A stretch of 64,000 nucleotides of DNA. It comes from Paracoccus methylovorus (GTDB lineage Bacteria; Pseudomonadota; Alphaproteobacteria; Rhodobacterales; Rhodobacteraceae). The stretch lies in contig NZ_CP070369.1 in NCBI RefSeq assembly GCF_016919705.1, forward strand, positions 62,001 through 126,000. The letters are read 5' to 3'. A program made the translations under genes and the position numbers. The notes beneath the pieces were generated by a model. It searched no databases and was not told the DNA's origin. It saw only the letters and a program-made list of their open reading frames with translations. Shown piece by piece: positions 35,689 through 46,478 of the stretch. Within the stretch, counting starts at the first letter, position 1, and each line of letters begins with the position of its first letter.

Positions 35689-36834
35689 ATGAAACTGAAA
35701 AGGCTGCTGATCTGCGGCACGGCCGCTTTGGCCCTTGCCGGGGCCGCTCAGGCCGAGGGCGTCAAGGTCGGGATGATCACGACGCTGTCGGGCGGTGGTG
35801 CGGGGCTGGGCGTCGATACGCGCGACGGCTTTCTGCTGGCGCTGAAAAACGCGGGCGACGCCGGTAAGTCGGTCGAACTGGTGATCGAGGACGACCAGCA
35901 AAAACCCGATGTCGCCGTGCAGATCGCCGACAAGATGATCCAGTCCGAACAGGTGGACGTCCTGACCGGCATCGTCTGGTCGAACCTTGCCATGGCGGTG
36001 GTGCCGGCGGCGGTCGGGCAGGGCAAATTCTATCTTTCGACCAATGCCGCGCCCTCGCAACTGGCCGGGGCGGGCTGCAATCCGAAATATTTCTCGGTCT
36101 CGTATCAGAACGACAACCTGCACGAGGCGGCGGGTGCCTATGCCACGGATGCCGGTATCGGCAAGGTGTTCATCATGGCGCCGAACTATCCTGCCGGGCA
36201 GGATTCGCTGGCGGGCTTCAAGCGCTACTATAAGGGCGAGGTGGTCAACGAGATCTATACCCAGGTCGGCCAGACCGATTACGCCGGCGAGATCGCCCAG
36301 ATCCGCAACAGCGACGCCGATGCGGTGTTCTTCTTCCTGCCGGGCGGCATGGGCATCGCCTTCATGAAGCAATATGCCGAATCCGGCGTGGGCAAGCAGG
36401 TGATCGGCCCCGCCTTCAGCTTCAGCCAGGACATCCTGCCCGCCGTGGGCGATGCCGCGCTTGGCGTCAAGAACACCGCGCAATGGTCCAAGGATCTGGA
36501 CAACGCGGCCAACGCGGCCTTTGTCGAAACCTTCCAGGCCGAATATGGCCGTCTGCCGTCGCTTTACGCGGCACAGGCCTATGACACCGCGAACCTGCTG
36601 CTGTCGGCCATCGCCAAGGCGGATGTGCAGGACGCCGATGCCTTCCGCGCCGCATTGGCCGAGGCTGATTTTCCCAGCGTGCGCGGCAAGTTCAGCTTTG
36701 GCCCCAACCAGCATCCGATTCAGGACTATTACGTCCGCGAGGTGGTCAAAGAGGGTGACGTGCTGACCAACAAGATCATCGCTCCGGCCATGGCCGATCA
36801 CGGCGACGCCTATGCCGAACAGTGCAAGATGTAG
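35689..36834 (+). CDS. ABC transporter substrate-binding protein, likely for an aromatic acid
   Basis: 381 residues. The signal peptide ends at AAQAEG, and the mature protein starts GVKVGMITTLSGG, a type 1 periplasmic-binding fold. GIVWSNLAMAVVP and APNYPAGQDSLAGF belong to the two lobes. Members next to aryl-CoA genes bind benzoate-type ligands instead of branched-chain amino acids. With the four following genes it forms a complete importer. An anthranilate ligand is inferred from the adjoining ligase and monooxygenase genes. Confidence 0.92.
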   Translation: MKLKRLLICGTAALALAGAAQAEGVKVGMITTLSGGGAGLGVDTRDGFLLALKNAGDAGKSVELVIEDDQQKPDVAVQIADKMIQSEQVDVLTGIVWSNLAMAVVPAAVGQGKFYLSTNAAPSQLAGAGCNPKYFSVSYQNDNLHEAAGAYATDAGIGKVFIMAPNYPAGQDSLAGFKRYYKGEVVNEIYTQVGQTDYAGEIAQIRNSDADAVFFFLPGGMGIAFMKQYAESGVGKQVIGPAFSFSQDILPAVGDAALGVKNTAQWSKDLDNAANAAFVETFQAEYGRLPSLYAAQAYDTANLLLSAIAKADVQDADAFRAALAEADFPSVRGKFSFGPNQHPIQDYYVREVVKEGDVLTNKIIAPAMADHGDAYAEQCKM

Positions 36835-36901
36835 GCTGCGCTGAGAACCGGGCCGGCGATGTCCGGCCCACCCCCAGTCCGGCAATTCGGGAGAAAAAGC
36901 G

Positions 36902-37816
36902 GTGATGCTTCTGGCCGAGCAGGCGCTCAACGGCCTGCAATACGGGATGATGCTGTTTCTGATGGCCGCCGGGCTGACCCTGGTCTTTGGCGTCATGGGG
37001 CTGATCAACCTTGCCCATGGTTCGCTTTACATGTTCGGCGCCTTCGCCTGTGCGGCGGTGGCGGCAGCCACCGGCTCGTTCTGGCTGGGGCTGGCGGCCA
37101 GTCTGGTGGCCGCCGCCGCAGCGGGCGCGCTGGTTGAAATGGTGGTGATCCGGCGGCTGTATGCGCGCGACCATCTGGATCAGGTGCTGGCCACATTCGC
37201 GCTGATCCTGGTGTTTTCCGAGGGCACGCGCTGGCTTTTCGGCTCTTTCCCGCTGTATCTGACGCTGCCGCCCACGCTTTCGGGCGCGGTCGTGCTGCCG
37301 GGTGGGCTGCATTATCCGCTGTTCCGGCTGGTCATCATCGGCTTTGGCGCGGCGGTGGCGGTCGGGCTGTGGTGGCTTATCACCCGCACCCGGCTGGGCA
37401 TCCGTATCCGCGCCGGAGAGGCGGACCGCGAGATGATCGGCGCGCTTGGCGTCGATATTGCCCGGCTTTACACTATCGTCTTCGCGCTTGGCGCGGCCTT
37501 GGCGGGCTTTGCCGGCGCCTTGGTCGGCTCCATGCAGTCGGTGCAGGTCGGCATGGGAGAGCCGGTGCTGATCCTGGCCTTTGTCGTGGTGGTGATCGGC
37601 GGCATCGGGTCGATCAAGGGGGCGCTTGTGGGCGCGTTGTTGGTCGGCATGACCGATACGCTGGGCAAGGCGCTGCTGCCGGGGCTGTTCGCCCGCGTTC
37701 TGGACACCTCCAGCGCCAATACCATCGGGGCCTCTCTGGCCTCGATGCTGATCTATATCCTGATGGCGGTGGTGCTGATCCTGCGGCCGCAGGGACTTTT
37801 CGGGGCAAGGGCGTGA
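36902..37816 (+). CDS. LivH-family ABC transporter permease
   Basis: 304 residues, about eight membrane segments. The N-terminus has the family core AAGLTLVFGVMGLINLAHGS; the C-terminal half has GGIGSIKGALVGALLVG. GTG 36902 lies eight bases after GGGAG; the ATG at 36905 is equally possible and costs one residue. It pairs with the LivM-type permease that follows after two bases. Part of the putative aromatic-acid importer. Confidence 0.93.
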   Translation: MMLLAEQALNGLQYGMMLFLMAAGLTLVFGVMGLINLAHGSLYMFGAFACAAVAAATGSFWLGLAASLVAAAAAGALVEMVVIRRLYARDHLDQVLATFALILVFSEGTRWLFGSFPLYLTLPPTLSGAVVLPGGLHYPLFRLVIIGFGAAVAVGLWWLITRTRLGIRIRAGEADREMIGALGVDIARLYTIVFALGAALAGFAGALVGSMQSVQVGMGEPVLILAFVVVVIGGIGSIKGALVGALLVGMTDTLGKALLPGLFARVLDTSSANTIGASLASMLIYILMAVVLILRPQGLFGARA

Positions 37817-37818
37817 CC

Positions 37819-38811
37819 ATGCGACAGACATTGAACCGCGACACGGCCATCAACCTGATTATCTTTGGCCTGCTGGTCGCCACCGCAGTCGGGGCGCAAC
37901 TGATGGGCGACGGCTTTACCGTCACGCTGGCGACCAAGGCCGCGATCTTTGGTCTGGCCGGGGTCGGGCTGAACCTTGCGCTTGGTTACGGCGGGCTGAT
38001 CTCTTTCGGGCATGCGGCGTTTTTCGGCATCGGCGGCTATGTGACCGGGATCTTTGCCAGCCATGCCAGCCTGGGCACCCCAGTCACCAGCCTGCCATTC
38101 ACCGTCATGGGCAGTAACGAGATGCTGGGCATCTGGCCGATGGCGATGCTGGCGGCGGGTCTGGCGGCGCTGGTCATCGGGGCGCTGAGCCTGCGCACCT
38201 CGGGCGTCTATTTCATCATGGTGACGCTGGCCTTTGCGCAGATGCTTTACTATTTCGCCATAAGCTGGCCGCGATACGGCGGCGAAGACGGGCTGAGCTT
38301 TTACGTCCGCAATACCTTCCCCGGCCTGAACACCTTTGCGCCGCTGCAGTATTTCACCATTTGCGCGGCGCTGCTGGCCATTGCGCTGGTCTTTACCGCC
38401 GTGGTGACGCAGTCGCGCTTTGGCCTGACGTTGCAGGCGGCGCGGCAGAACAGCCAGCGGACCGTCGCGGTCGGCATCCGTCCCTATGCGATCCGGCTGA
38501 CCGCCTTTGTGCTGTCGGGCATGATCGTCGGGCTGGCGGGGTCGCTTTACGCCGATCTCAACCGCTTCGTCAGCCCGTCCATGCTGTCGTGGCATATGTC
38601 GGGCGAGATCATGGTGTTTGTCATCCTTGGCGGGGTGGGGCGGCTGTGCGGGCCCGTCGCGGGGGCCGCGATCTTTATCCTGCTGGAGCAGGTGCTGGGC
38701 GGCATCAGCGATTACTGGCAGGCGCTTTTGGGATTGTTGCTGCTGGCCATCGTCCTGTTCGCGCCGGGCGGCTTGATCGGCATCGTCACGCGGAGGGGCC
38801 GCAATGCCTGA
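37819..38811 (+). CDS. LivM-family ABC transporter permease
   Basis: 330 residues from ATG 37819. The membrane core has GLNLALGYGGLISFGHAAFFGIGGY, the LivM hallmark in part GYGGLISFGHAAFFGIG, then SLRTSGVYFIMVTLAFAQM and ILGGVGRLCGPVAGA. A GTG at 37813 would overlap the previous stop but has no ribosome site of its own. It is the second half of the importer channel. Unlike the fused protein at 4599, it ends before the ATPase, with which it overlaps by 8 bases. Confidence 0.93.
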   Translation: MRQTLNRDTAINLIIFGLLVATAVGAQLMGDGFTVTLATKAAIFGLAGVGLNLALGYGGLISFGHAAFFGIGGYVTGIFASHASLGTPVTSLPFTVMGSNEMLGIWPMAMLAAGLAALVIGALSLRTSGVYFIMVTLAFAQMLYYFAISWPRYGGEDGLSFYVRNTFPGLNTFAPLQYFTICAALLAIALVFTAVVTQSRFGLTLQAARQNSQRTVAVGIRPYAIRLTAFVLSGMIVGLAGSLYADLNRFVSPSMLSWHMSGEIMVFVILGGVGRLCGPVAGAAIFILLEQVLGGISDYWQALLGLLLLAIVLFAPGGLIGIVTRRGRNA

Positions 38812-39568
38812 ACCCAAGCTGAACGAACCGATTCTGGAAATCCGCTCGCTGCGCAAATCCTTTGGTGCGTTGGTGGCGACCGACGATGTCAGCCTTGACC
38901 TGCGGCCCGGCGAAATCCACGCGCTGATCGGTCCCAACGGTGCCGGAAAGTCCACGCTCATCAAGCAGATCGTGGGCGAGATCCGTCCCGACAGCGGCTC
39001 GATCCGCTTCGAGGGGCAGGTGATCGACGCACTGGACGCGGCGGCGCGGGCGCGGCTGGGGCTGGCGCGCAGCTTTCAGGTGTCGTCCGTGATCCCGGAT
39101 TTTACCGTGCTGCAGAATGTCATGCTGGCCGTTGCGGGGGCCAGCGGCGCGGTGTTCCGCTTTCACCTGCCGGCGCTGGCCGACCGCAAGCTGACCGAAC
39201 CCGCGATGTTCCATATCGAGCAGGCGGGGCTGGCCGGGCGGCATCTGGTCCCCGCCGCGAAACTGTCGCATGGCGAACGCCGCAAGCTGGAGATCGCGAT
39301 GGCGCTGGCCATGCGCCCGCGCGCCTTTCTGCTGGACGAGCCGATGGCGGGCATGGGGCTGGAGGGCGGCCGGCAACTGACCGCCATCCTGTCCGAACTG
39401 CGCGCCGAGGCGCCCATTCTGCTGGTCGAACATGACATGGACGCGGTCTTTGCGCTGGCCGACCGCATCTCGGTTCTGGTCTATGGCCGGATCATCGCCA
39501 CCGGCAGCGTGGCCGAAATCCGCGCCAACCCCGAGGTACGCCGGTCCTATCTGGGAGAGGACGCATGA
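38804..39568 (+). CDS. LivG-family ABC transporter ATPase
   Basis: 254 residues. Walker A is GPNGAGKST, the signature is LSHGERRKLEIAMAL, and Walker B is AFLLDEPMAGMG, then LLVEHDMDAVF. This is the standard LivG pattern. It powers the aromatic-acid-type importer together with LivF, with which it overlaps by ATGA. It differs from the LivG part of the 4599 fusion in sequence, so the two importers are not recent copies. Confidence 0.94.
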   Translation: MPEPKLNEPILEIRSLRKSFGALVATDDVSLDLRPGEIHALIGPNGAGKSTLIKQIVGEIRPDSGSIRFEGQVIDALDAAARARLGLARSFQVSSVIPDFTVLQNVMLAVAGASGAVFRFHLPALADRKLTEPAMFHIEQAGLAGRHLVPAAKLSHGERRKLEIAMALAMRPRAFLLDEPMAGMGLEGGRQLTAILSELRAEAPILLVEHDMDAVFALADRISVLVYGRIIATGSVAEIRANPEVRRSYLGEDA

Positions 39569-40254
39569 CCCGCCTGCTAGAGCTTGGCGACGTCACCGCC
39601 GCTTACGGCGCGGTGCAGGCGCTGTTCGGCATCTCGCTGGACATGGATGAAGGCGAGGTGGTGGCCCTGATGGGTCGCAATGGCATGGGCAAGACCACGA
39701 CGATCCGCTGCATCAGCCGCCTGATGCCGCATTCCGGCGGCAACCTGCGCTTTGCCGGCCGGGATGTGGCGGGCTTGACGGCGCCCAAGGTGGCGCGGCT
39801 GGGCGTCGGTCTGGTCCCCGAGGGGCGGCGCTGCTTCGCCCCACTGACCGTGGCCGAAAACCTGACCGTTGCCGCCCGGCCCGGACCTTGGGACATGGCC
39901 CGTGTCTGCGCCCTGTTTCCCCGCCTGCAAGAGCGGATGGGTCAGGTGTCGCGCACGCTGTCGGGGGGGGAACAGCAGATGCTGGCCATCGGGCGGGCGC
40001 TGATGACCAACCCGCGCCTGCTTATTCTGGACGAGGCAACCGAGGGGCTTGCCCCCGTGGTGCGGCAAGAAATCTGGGAAGGCGTGCGCCGGCTCAAGGC
40101 CGAGGGGCTGTCGATCCTGCTGGTGGACAAATCGCTGCGCGAGATCGCATCGGTCGCCGACCGTGCGGTCATCCTCGAACGCGGCGCGACGGTCTGGCAG
40201 GGCGGGATGGCCGCGCTGACCCCTGAACTGACCGACCGCTATCTGGGTGTATAA
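39565..40254 (+). CDS. LivF-family ABC transporter ATPase
   Basis: 229 residues. Walker A is GRNGMGKTT, the signature LSGGEQQMLAIGRAL, and Walker B LLILDEATEGLAP. LVDKSLREI replaces the usual VEQ...: the switch histidine-like region reads LLVDKSLREIASVAD, a common LivF variant. The gene closes the five-gene importer. The ribosome site of the hydrolase that follows (AAGGAGG) overlaps its stop, so the hydrolase is on the same transcript. Confidence 0.94.
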   Translation: MTRLLELGDVTAAYGAVQALFGISLDMDEGEVVALMGRNGMGKTTTIRCISRLMPHSGGNLRFAGRDVAGLTAPKVARLGVGLVPEGRRCFAPLTVAENLTVAARPGPWDMARVCALFPRLQERMGQVSRTLSGGEQQMLAIGRALMTNPRLLILDEATEGLAPVVRQEIWEGVRRLKAEGLSILLVDKSLREIASVADRAVILERGATVWQGGMAALTPELTDRYLGV

Positions 40255-40264
40255 GGAGGCTGGG

Positions 40265-41074
40265 GTGGCAACCATCTATCGCGGCATGAACCGGGCCGAA
40301 CTGGACACGGCCTACAGCAATACCGGCCGGTTGGCAGATTTTCCGGGCTTGATGCGGGATTACCGCGCCCGCAGCGACGCGCTTTATGCCGCGCGGGACT
40401 GCCGGCGGGACCTGCACTATGGTCCGGGCCTGCGCCAGACCTATGACTGGATTTCATGCGGCCAGCCCGATGCGCCGGTTTTTGTCTTTCTCCACGGCGG
40501 CTATTGGCAACATTGCGTCAAGGAGGATTTCGCCTTTTGCGCTGTGGGTCCGCTGGCGCAGGGCCATGATGTCATCCTTGCGGAATACACGCTGGCGCCG
40601 CAGGCCGGCATGACGCAGATCGTGGCCGAGATCGGGCTTTTGCTGGACCATCTTGCGCCGCAGCTTGCCGGGCGGCCGCTGTGTCTGGCCGGACATTCCG
40701 CCGGCGGTCATCTGGCCGCCATGCATTGCGGCCACCCCGTGGTGGGCAAGGTGCTGGCGATCAGCGGGCTGTTCGATCTTGAACCCATCCGTCTGGGCGA
40801 GTTGAACGACAAGCTGCAACTGACCGAGGCCGAGGTCGCCGCCTGCAGCCCGCAACGCAATATCGCCGCAGGCCCGCCCATGCTGATCGCGGTCGGCGCG
40901 GATGAACTGCCCGAGCTGATCCGGCAATCGCGGGACTATGCCGAAACCTGCCGGCAAGCGGGTGAGCGCGCGACTTTGCTGCATGTCTCCGGCTGCGATC
41001 ATTTTCAGGTGCTGGACGATCTGGCCGACCCGCAGGGGGTGCAGTTGACGGCGCTGGCCCGCTTGGGCGGGTAG
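40265..41074 (+). CDS. alpha/beta hydrolase, kynurenine formamidase-like
   Basis: 269 residues from GTG 40265, set by AAGGAGG at 40253-40259; an in-frame GTG at 40247 has no such site. FLHGGYWQ is the HGGxW motif of arylformamidases (His77). The nucleophile elbow is GHSAGG (Ser145), and the likely triad histidine is His246 in SGCDHFQVLDDL. The enzyme would hydrolyse N-formylkynurenine to kynurenine, or N-formylanthranilate. Its place behind an anthranilate pathway and importer links the cluster to tryptophan breakdown. No tryptophan dioxygenase or kynureninase gene is in the window. Confidence 0.85.
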   Translation: MATIYRGMNRAELDTAYSNTGRLADFPGLMRDYRARSDALYAARDCRRDLHYGPGLRQTYDWISCGQPDAPVFVFLHGGYWQHCVKEDFAFCAVGPLAQGHDVILAEYTLAPQAGMTQIVAEIGLLLDHLAPQLAGRPLCLAGHSAGGHLAAMHCGHPVVGKVLAISGLFDLEPIRLGELNDKLQLTEAEVAACSPQRNIAAGPPMLIAVGADELPELIRQSRDYAETCRQAGERATLLHVSGCDHFQVLDDLADPQGVQLTALARLGG

Positions 41075-41086
41075 ACAGCGCGCGGG

Positions 41087-41614
41087 CTATGACGGGTCGC
41101 GCGCGCCGCCTTGGCATGCGTCGTTGTGGGTCCGCCACGCCTCCAGCGCCTGGGTGAAACTGTCGAAATCCCCGGCAAAGCGGGCAAGCCGTTCGTCGGG
41201 CCAGTCGCCGACGATTTCGCGGATCATTTCGAACTTTACCCGTTGGATCTCGGCAAAGATATGGTCGCCCGTATCGCTGCGCTGTAGCACGGCACGGCGC
41301 GCATCCTGCTGCGAGACGGCGCGAATCAGAAAACCCTGCCGCACCAACTCTGCCACCAGACGACTGGCGCGCGAAGGGTCGATCCGTAACTGACGCGCAA
41401 TGTCGCCGACCGAGACTTCGGCCGCAGGGTGGTTGTCGCCGCTGACAGGTCGCTGAGGCACCAGGCCGAGCACGTCCAGGTCCGACACATCCAGCATCGG
41501 CGCGACATTCCGCAGCGCCAGCCGGCCGATCACCCGTCGTCCGATCAGCATGCGGAACCGCCCCATCGAGGACGATATCCGGTCGATCCCGGCCATCCTG
41601 CCGGCTTCTTGCAT
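41087..41614 (-). CDS. MarR-type winged-helix regulator
   Basis: 175 residues from ATG 41614, preceded by a strong AGAGGAAGAG site. An ATG at 41632 is in frame but lacks a ribosome site and lies in the operator. The winged helix reads VSVGDIARQLRIDPSRASRLVAELVRQGF (recognition part DPSRASRLVAELV), followed by RAVSQQDARRAV. It is divergent from an MFS exporter gene and shares with it a long inverted repeat and a promoter, so it most likely represses the exporter and itself. Confidence 0.88.
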   Translation of the reverse strand: MQEAGRMAGIDRISSSMGRFRMLIGRRVIGRLALRNVAPMLDVSDLDVLGLVPQRPVSGDNHPAAEVSVGDIARQLRIDPSRASRLVAELVRQGFLIRAVSQQDARRAVLQRSDTGDHIFAEIQRVKFEMIREIVGDWPDERLARFAGDFDSFTQALEAWRTHNDACQGGARDPS

Positions 41615-41628
41615 CAGCTCTTCCTCTC

Positions 41629-41657
41629 GCATATACGTGCGCTTGACACATATATGC
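41629..41657. promoter_or_regulatory. operator: 11-bp inverted repeat GCATATACGTG/CACATATATGC
   Basis: The arms 41629-41639 and 41647-41657 match at 10 of 11 positions and are separated by 7 bases. The right arm overlaps the -35 box of the exporter promoter, and the left arm ends 14 bases before the MarR start. Binding would therefore block both genes. A second small palindrome ATTGCGCAAT lies at 41669-41678. Confidence 0.65.
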
Positions 41658-41671
41658 TATCCGCACATATT
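41643..41671 (+). promoter_or_regulatory. sigma70-type promoter of the MFS exporter
   Basis: TTGACA (41643-41648) and CATATT (41666-41671) are separated by exactly 17 bases. The -35 box is a perfect consensus. Transcription would begin about 50 bases before the exporter ATG at 41727. It overlaps the MarR-type operator. Confidence 0.6.
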
Positions 41672-41726
41672 GCGCAATGCAAACACAGCCCGCGACGGTG
41701 TTCGGGCCCAGTCAGGTTTTCGGCCC

Positions 41727-43283
41727 ATGTCCCAGCAAATGCAACCCGGCCCCGTGGGTCTTGGTCTCAGCCATCGCCGTCGCAAGGTGATCTTCTGCTT
41801 CCTGATGCTTTCCATGTTCATGGCGTCGCTGGACAACCAGGTCGTCTCGACCGCGCTGCCGACCATCGTGGGCGAGTTCGGCGCGATCGAGCGGTTCGGC
41901 TGGGTCGGCTCGGCCTATCTTCTGGCGCAAAGCGCGATCATGCCGGTCTATGGCAAGCTGGGCGATCTGTTCGGGCGCAAATATGTGATGATGTTTGCGG
42001 TGGCGCTGTTCACGCTGGGCTCGGTCGTCTGCGGGCTTGCATGGTCGATGGAAAGCCTGATCGCGGCGCGTGCCTTTCAGGGGCTGGGCGCGGGCGGGAT
42101 CATGGTGTCGATCTTTTCGATCAACGCCGATCTGTTCGAACCGCGAGAGCGGGCGCGTTATCAAAGCTTTTCCAGCCTTGTGCTGATGGCCTCGGGTTCG
42201 GTCGGGCCGACGCTGGGCGGCACGATGAGCCAGTATCTGGGCTGGCGTTCGATCTTTCTGGTCAACCTGCCGATCGGAGCGGTGGCGCTGGTGGGGCTGC
42301 TGTTGCTTTTGCCCTATCGGCGGCCCGAACGGCAGCCCCGGATCGACTATCTTGGCGCGCTGACGCTGGCGGTGGCGATCGCGGGCATCGTCTTGTGGGC
42401 CGACAGCCAGTCGCTGTTCGGTTCGCTGACCGCGGCCCCTGCGCTGGCGCTGCCGGTGATTTCGGTCGTGGCGCTGGCGCTGTGGCTGCGGATCGAACGC
42501 CGGGCGCCCGAGCCGATCATCCCGCTGCACCTGTTCGGGGATCGCAACTTTGCGCTGCTGCTGATTGTCGGGGCGACCAGCGGCGGCATCGCCATCGGCA
42601 TGGTCAATTATCATGCGCTGTTCTTGCAGATGACCACCGGCCTTTCACCGGCTTCGGCCGGGCTGTTCTTCATCGCCGTGACCGGAGGCATTACCATGGG
42701 GTCGCTGACGGCGGGGCGGCTGATCTCGACCACCGGACGTTACAAGCCTTGGATGGTGCTGGGCCTGTGTCTGGCGATGTGCTGCCTGCTGGGCCTGTCC
42801 GTCCTGCCGCTGCATGCGCCCTTCTGGGTGGTGGCGGTGCTGCTGATGGGGCAGGGCATGGCCATTGGTCTGGGCCAGCAGGGGCCGGTGATCGGCGCGC
42901 AGATCTCGGCCCCGCGCGCGGATGTGGGCGCGGCAACCGGGGCGGTGACGCTGACACGGATGGGGGGCGCATCGCTGGCGATCTCGATCTACGGCGCGAT
43001 TTTGTCGGATCGGCTGATGCACGCTACGGTTCAAGGTGCGGGCAAGCTGGCCGAGATGACGCCCGAGCGCATGGCGGCATTGGCTCCATCTGTGCGCGAG
43101 GCGGTTTCGGCGACCTTCCGCGATGCTTTTAGCTGGGTTTATCTGGCGGCCGTCGGCGTGGCGGCGGTGGGACTGCTGGCGGCGGCGGCGCTGCGCCCGG
43201 TGCTGTTGGCGCCGAACCAACCGGCGCAGCCTTCGGACAGCGTCCGCGCCGAACTGGGCACCTCCGTCGCGCGTGCGGGCTAG
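41727..43283 (+). CDS. MFS multidrug exporter, DHA2 (EmrB/QacA) family
   Basis: 518 residues with about 14 membrane helices. MLSMFMASLDNQVVSTALPTI is the helix-1 motif of the DHA2 family (core LDNQVVSTALPTI). GKLGDLFGRKYV is the MFS loop 2-3 motif, and GLGAGGIMVS plus a helix-5 motif GPTLGGTMSQYLGWRSIFLVN (quoted part GPTLGG) follow. It exports toxic compounds with protons. A long in-frame extension upstream of ATG 41727 covers the promoter and is not coding. Control by the divergent MarR regulator is well supported by the shared operator. Confidence 0.92.
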   Translation: MSQQMQPGPVGLGLSHRRRKVIFCFLMLSMFMASLDNQVVSTALPTIVGEFGAIERFGWVGSAYLLAQSAIMPVYGKLGDLFGRKYVMMFAVALFTLGSVVCGLAWSMESLIAARAFQGLGAGGIMVSIFSINADLFEPRERARYQSFSSLVLMASGSVGPTLGGTMSQYLGWRSIFLVNLPIGAVALVGLLLLLPYRRPERQPRIDYLGALTLAVAIAGIVLWADSQSLFGSLTAAPALALPVISVVALALWLRIERRAPEPIIPLHLFGDRNFALLLIVGATSGGIAIGMVNYHALFLQMTTGLSPASAGLFFIAVTGGITMGSLTAGRLISTTGRYKPWMVLGLCLAMCCLLGLSVLPLHAPFWVVAVLLMGQGMAIGLGQQGPVIGAQISAPRADVGAATGAVTLTRMGGASLAISIYGAILSDRLMHATVQGAGKLAEMTPERMAALAPSVREAVSATFRDAFSWVYLAAVGVAAVGLLAAAALRPVLLAPNQPAQPSDSVRAELGTSVARAG

Positions 43284-43309
43284 GTATTTGCAGACTGCCC
43301 GAAGCCCGC

Positions 43310-43597
43310 TCAGCGGTTGCTGTCGATCCAGCGCGACAGCAACTGCCGGTCGCGAAAGCATTCGTCGGGCACGGCGCGCCGTTTGAGCCGGGCGATACGC
43401 TCGGCAAAGGCGACCTGTTTTGATGTCGGCAGCCCCGTGGCCGGTCTTATCCGCGCCTGCGCCTCGATCCATGCGCTGAGCGTGCGGCGATCCTGCTGCA
43501 CTTCCCAAGGCAGCAAGGTCTGGTTTCTCAGCGCCAGCGACCGGGCATAGGCGATCTGGCGCGGTGTGGCCGGCAGGGCAAAGGTGGTGGCATCCAT
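43310..43597 (-). CDS. small two-repeat protein, LexA-controlled, function unknown
   Basis: 95 residues behind AAGGGAG. It is made of two similar ~37-residue units: TPRQIAYARSLALRN...DRRTLSAWIEAQ (about 11-48) and TSKQVAFAERIARLK...DRQLLSRWIDSN (about 58-94). Each is a helix-rich T-x-K/R-Q-x-A-F/Y-A unit ending in DR-x-L-S-x-WI. Similar T-x-KQ-x-x-FA units occur as C-terminal repeats in some topoisomerases and plasmid proteins (from memory), which suggests nucleic-acid contact. A GAAC-N7-GAAC LexA box lies inside its promoter, so it should be induced by DNA damage. I do not recognise a named family. Confidence 0.8.
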   Translation of the reverse strand: MDATTFALPATPRQIAYARSLALRNQTLLPWEVQQDRRTLSAWIEAQARIRPATGLPTSKQVAFAERIARLKRRAVPDECFRDRQLLSRWIDSNR

Positions 43598-43626
43598 CGC
43601 GGATCTCCCTTGCTGATCATGATTCC

Positions 43627-43655
43627 AATATAGAACATACAGGGAACAAAATCAA
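43627..43655 (-). promoter_or_regulatory. promoter with embedded LexA box
   Basis: On the minus strand TTGATT (43655-43650) and TATATT (43632-43627) are 17 bases apart. The spacer contains GTTC-CCTGTAT-GTTC (43647-43633), a perfect match to the alphaproteobacterial SOS box GTTC-N7-GTTC. It sits 30 bases upstream of the start at 43597. LexA bound here would block RNA polymerase directly. Confidence 0.8.
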
Positions 43656-43678
43656 TCCGGGGTCGAATACCGCCGCCT

Positions 43679-46381
<2,703 letters not shown>

Positions 46382-46478
46382 CGGGCTCTCCTTCGGCAGT
46401 CGCCTGCCTTTCGTCGTGTCTGGCGGCATGGGCTTGTCGGTTCATTGCGTGGGGCGGGGGTCTGGACCCGCGCCGGCA

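Noticed and set aside
41615..41632. ATG 41632 as the start of the MarR gene
   Set aside because: It has no ribosome site and lies in the operator; ATG 41614 follows a strong AGAGGAAGAG.
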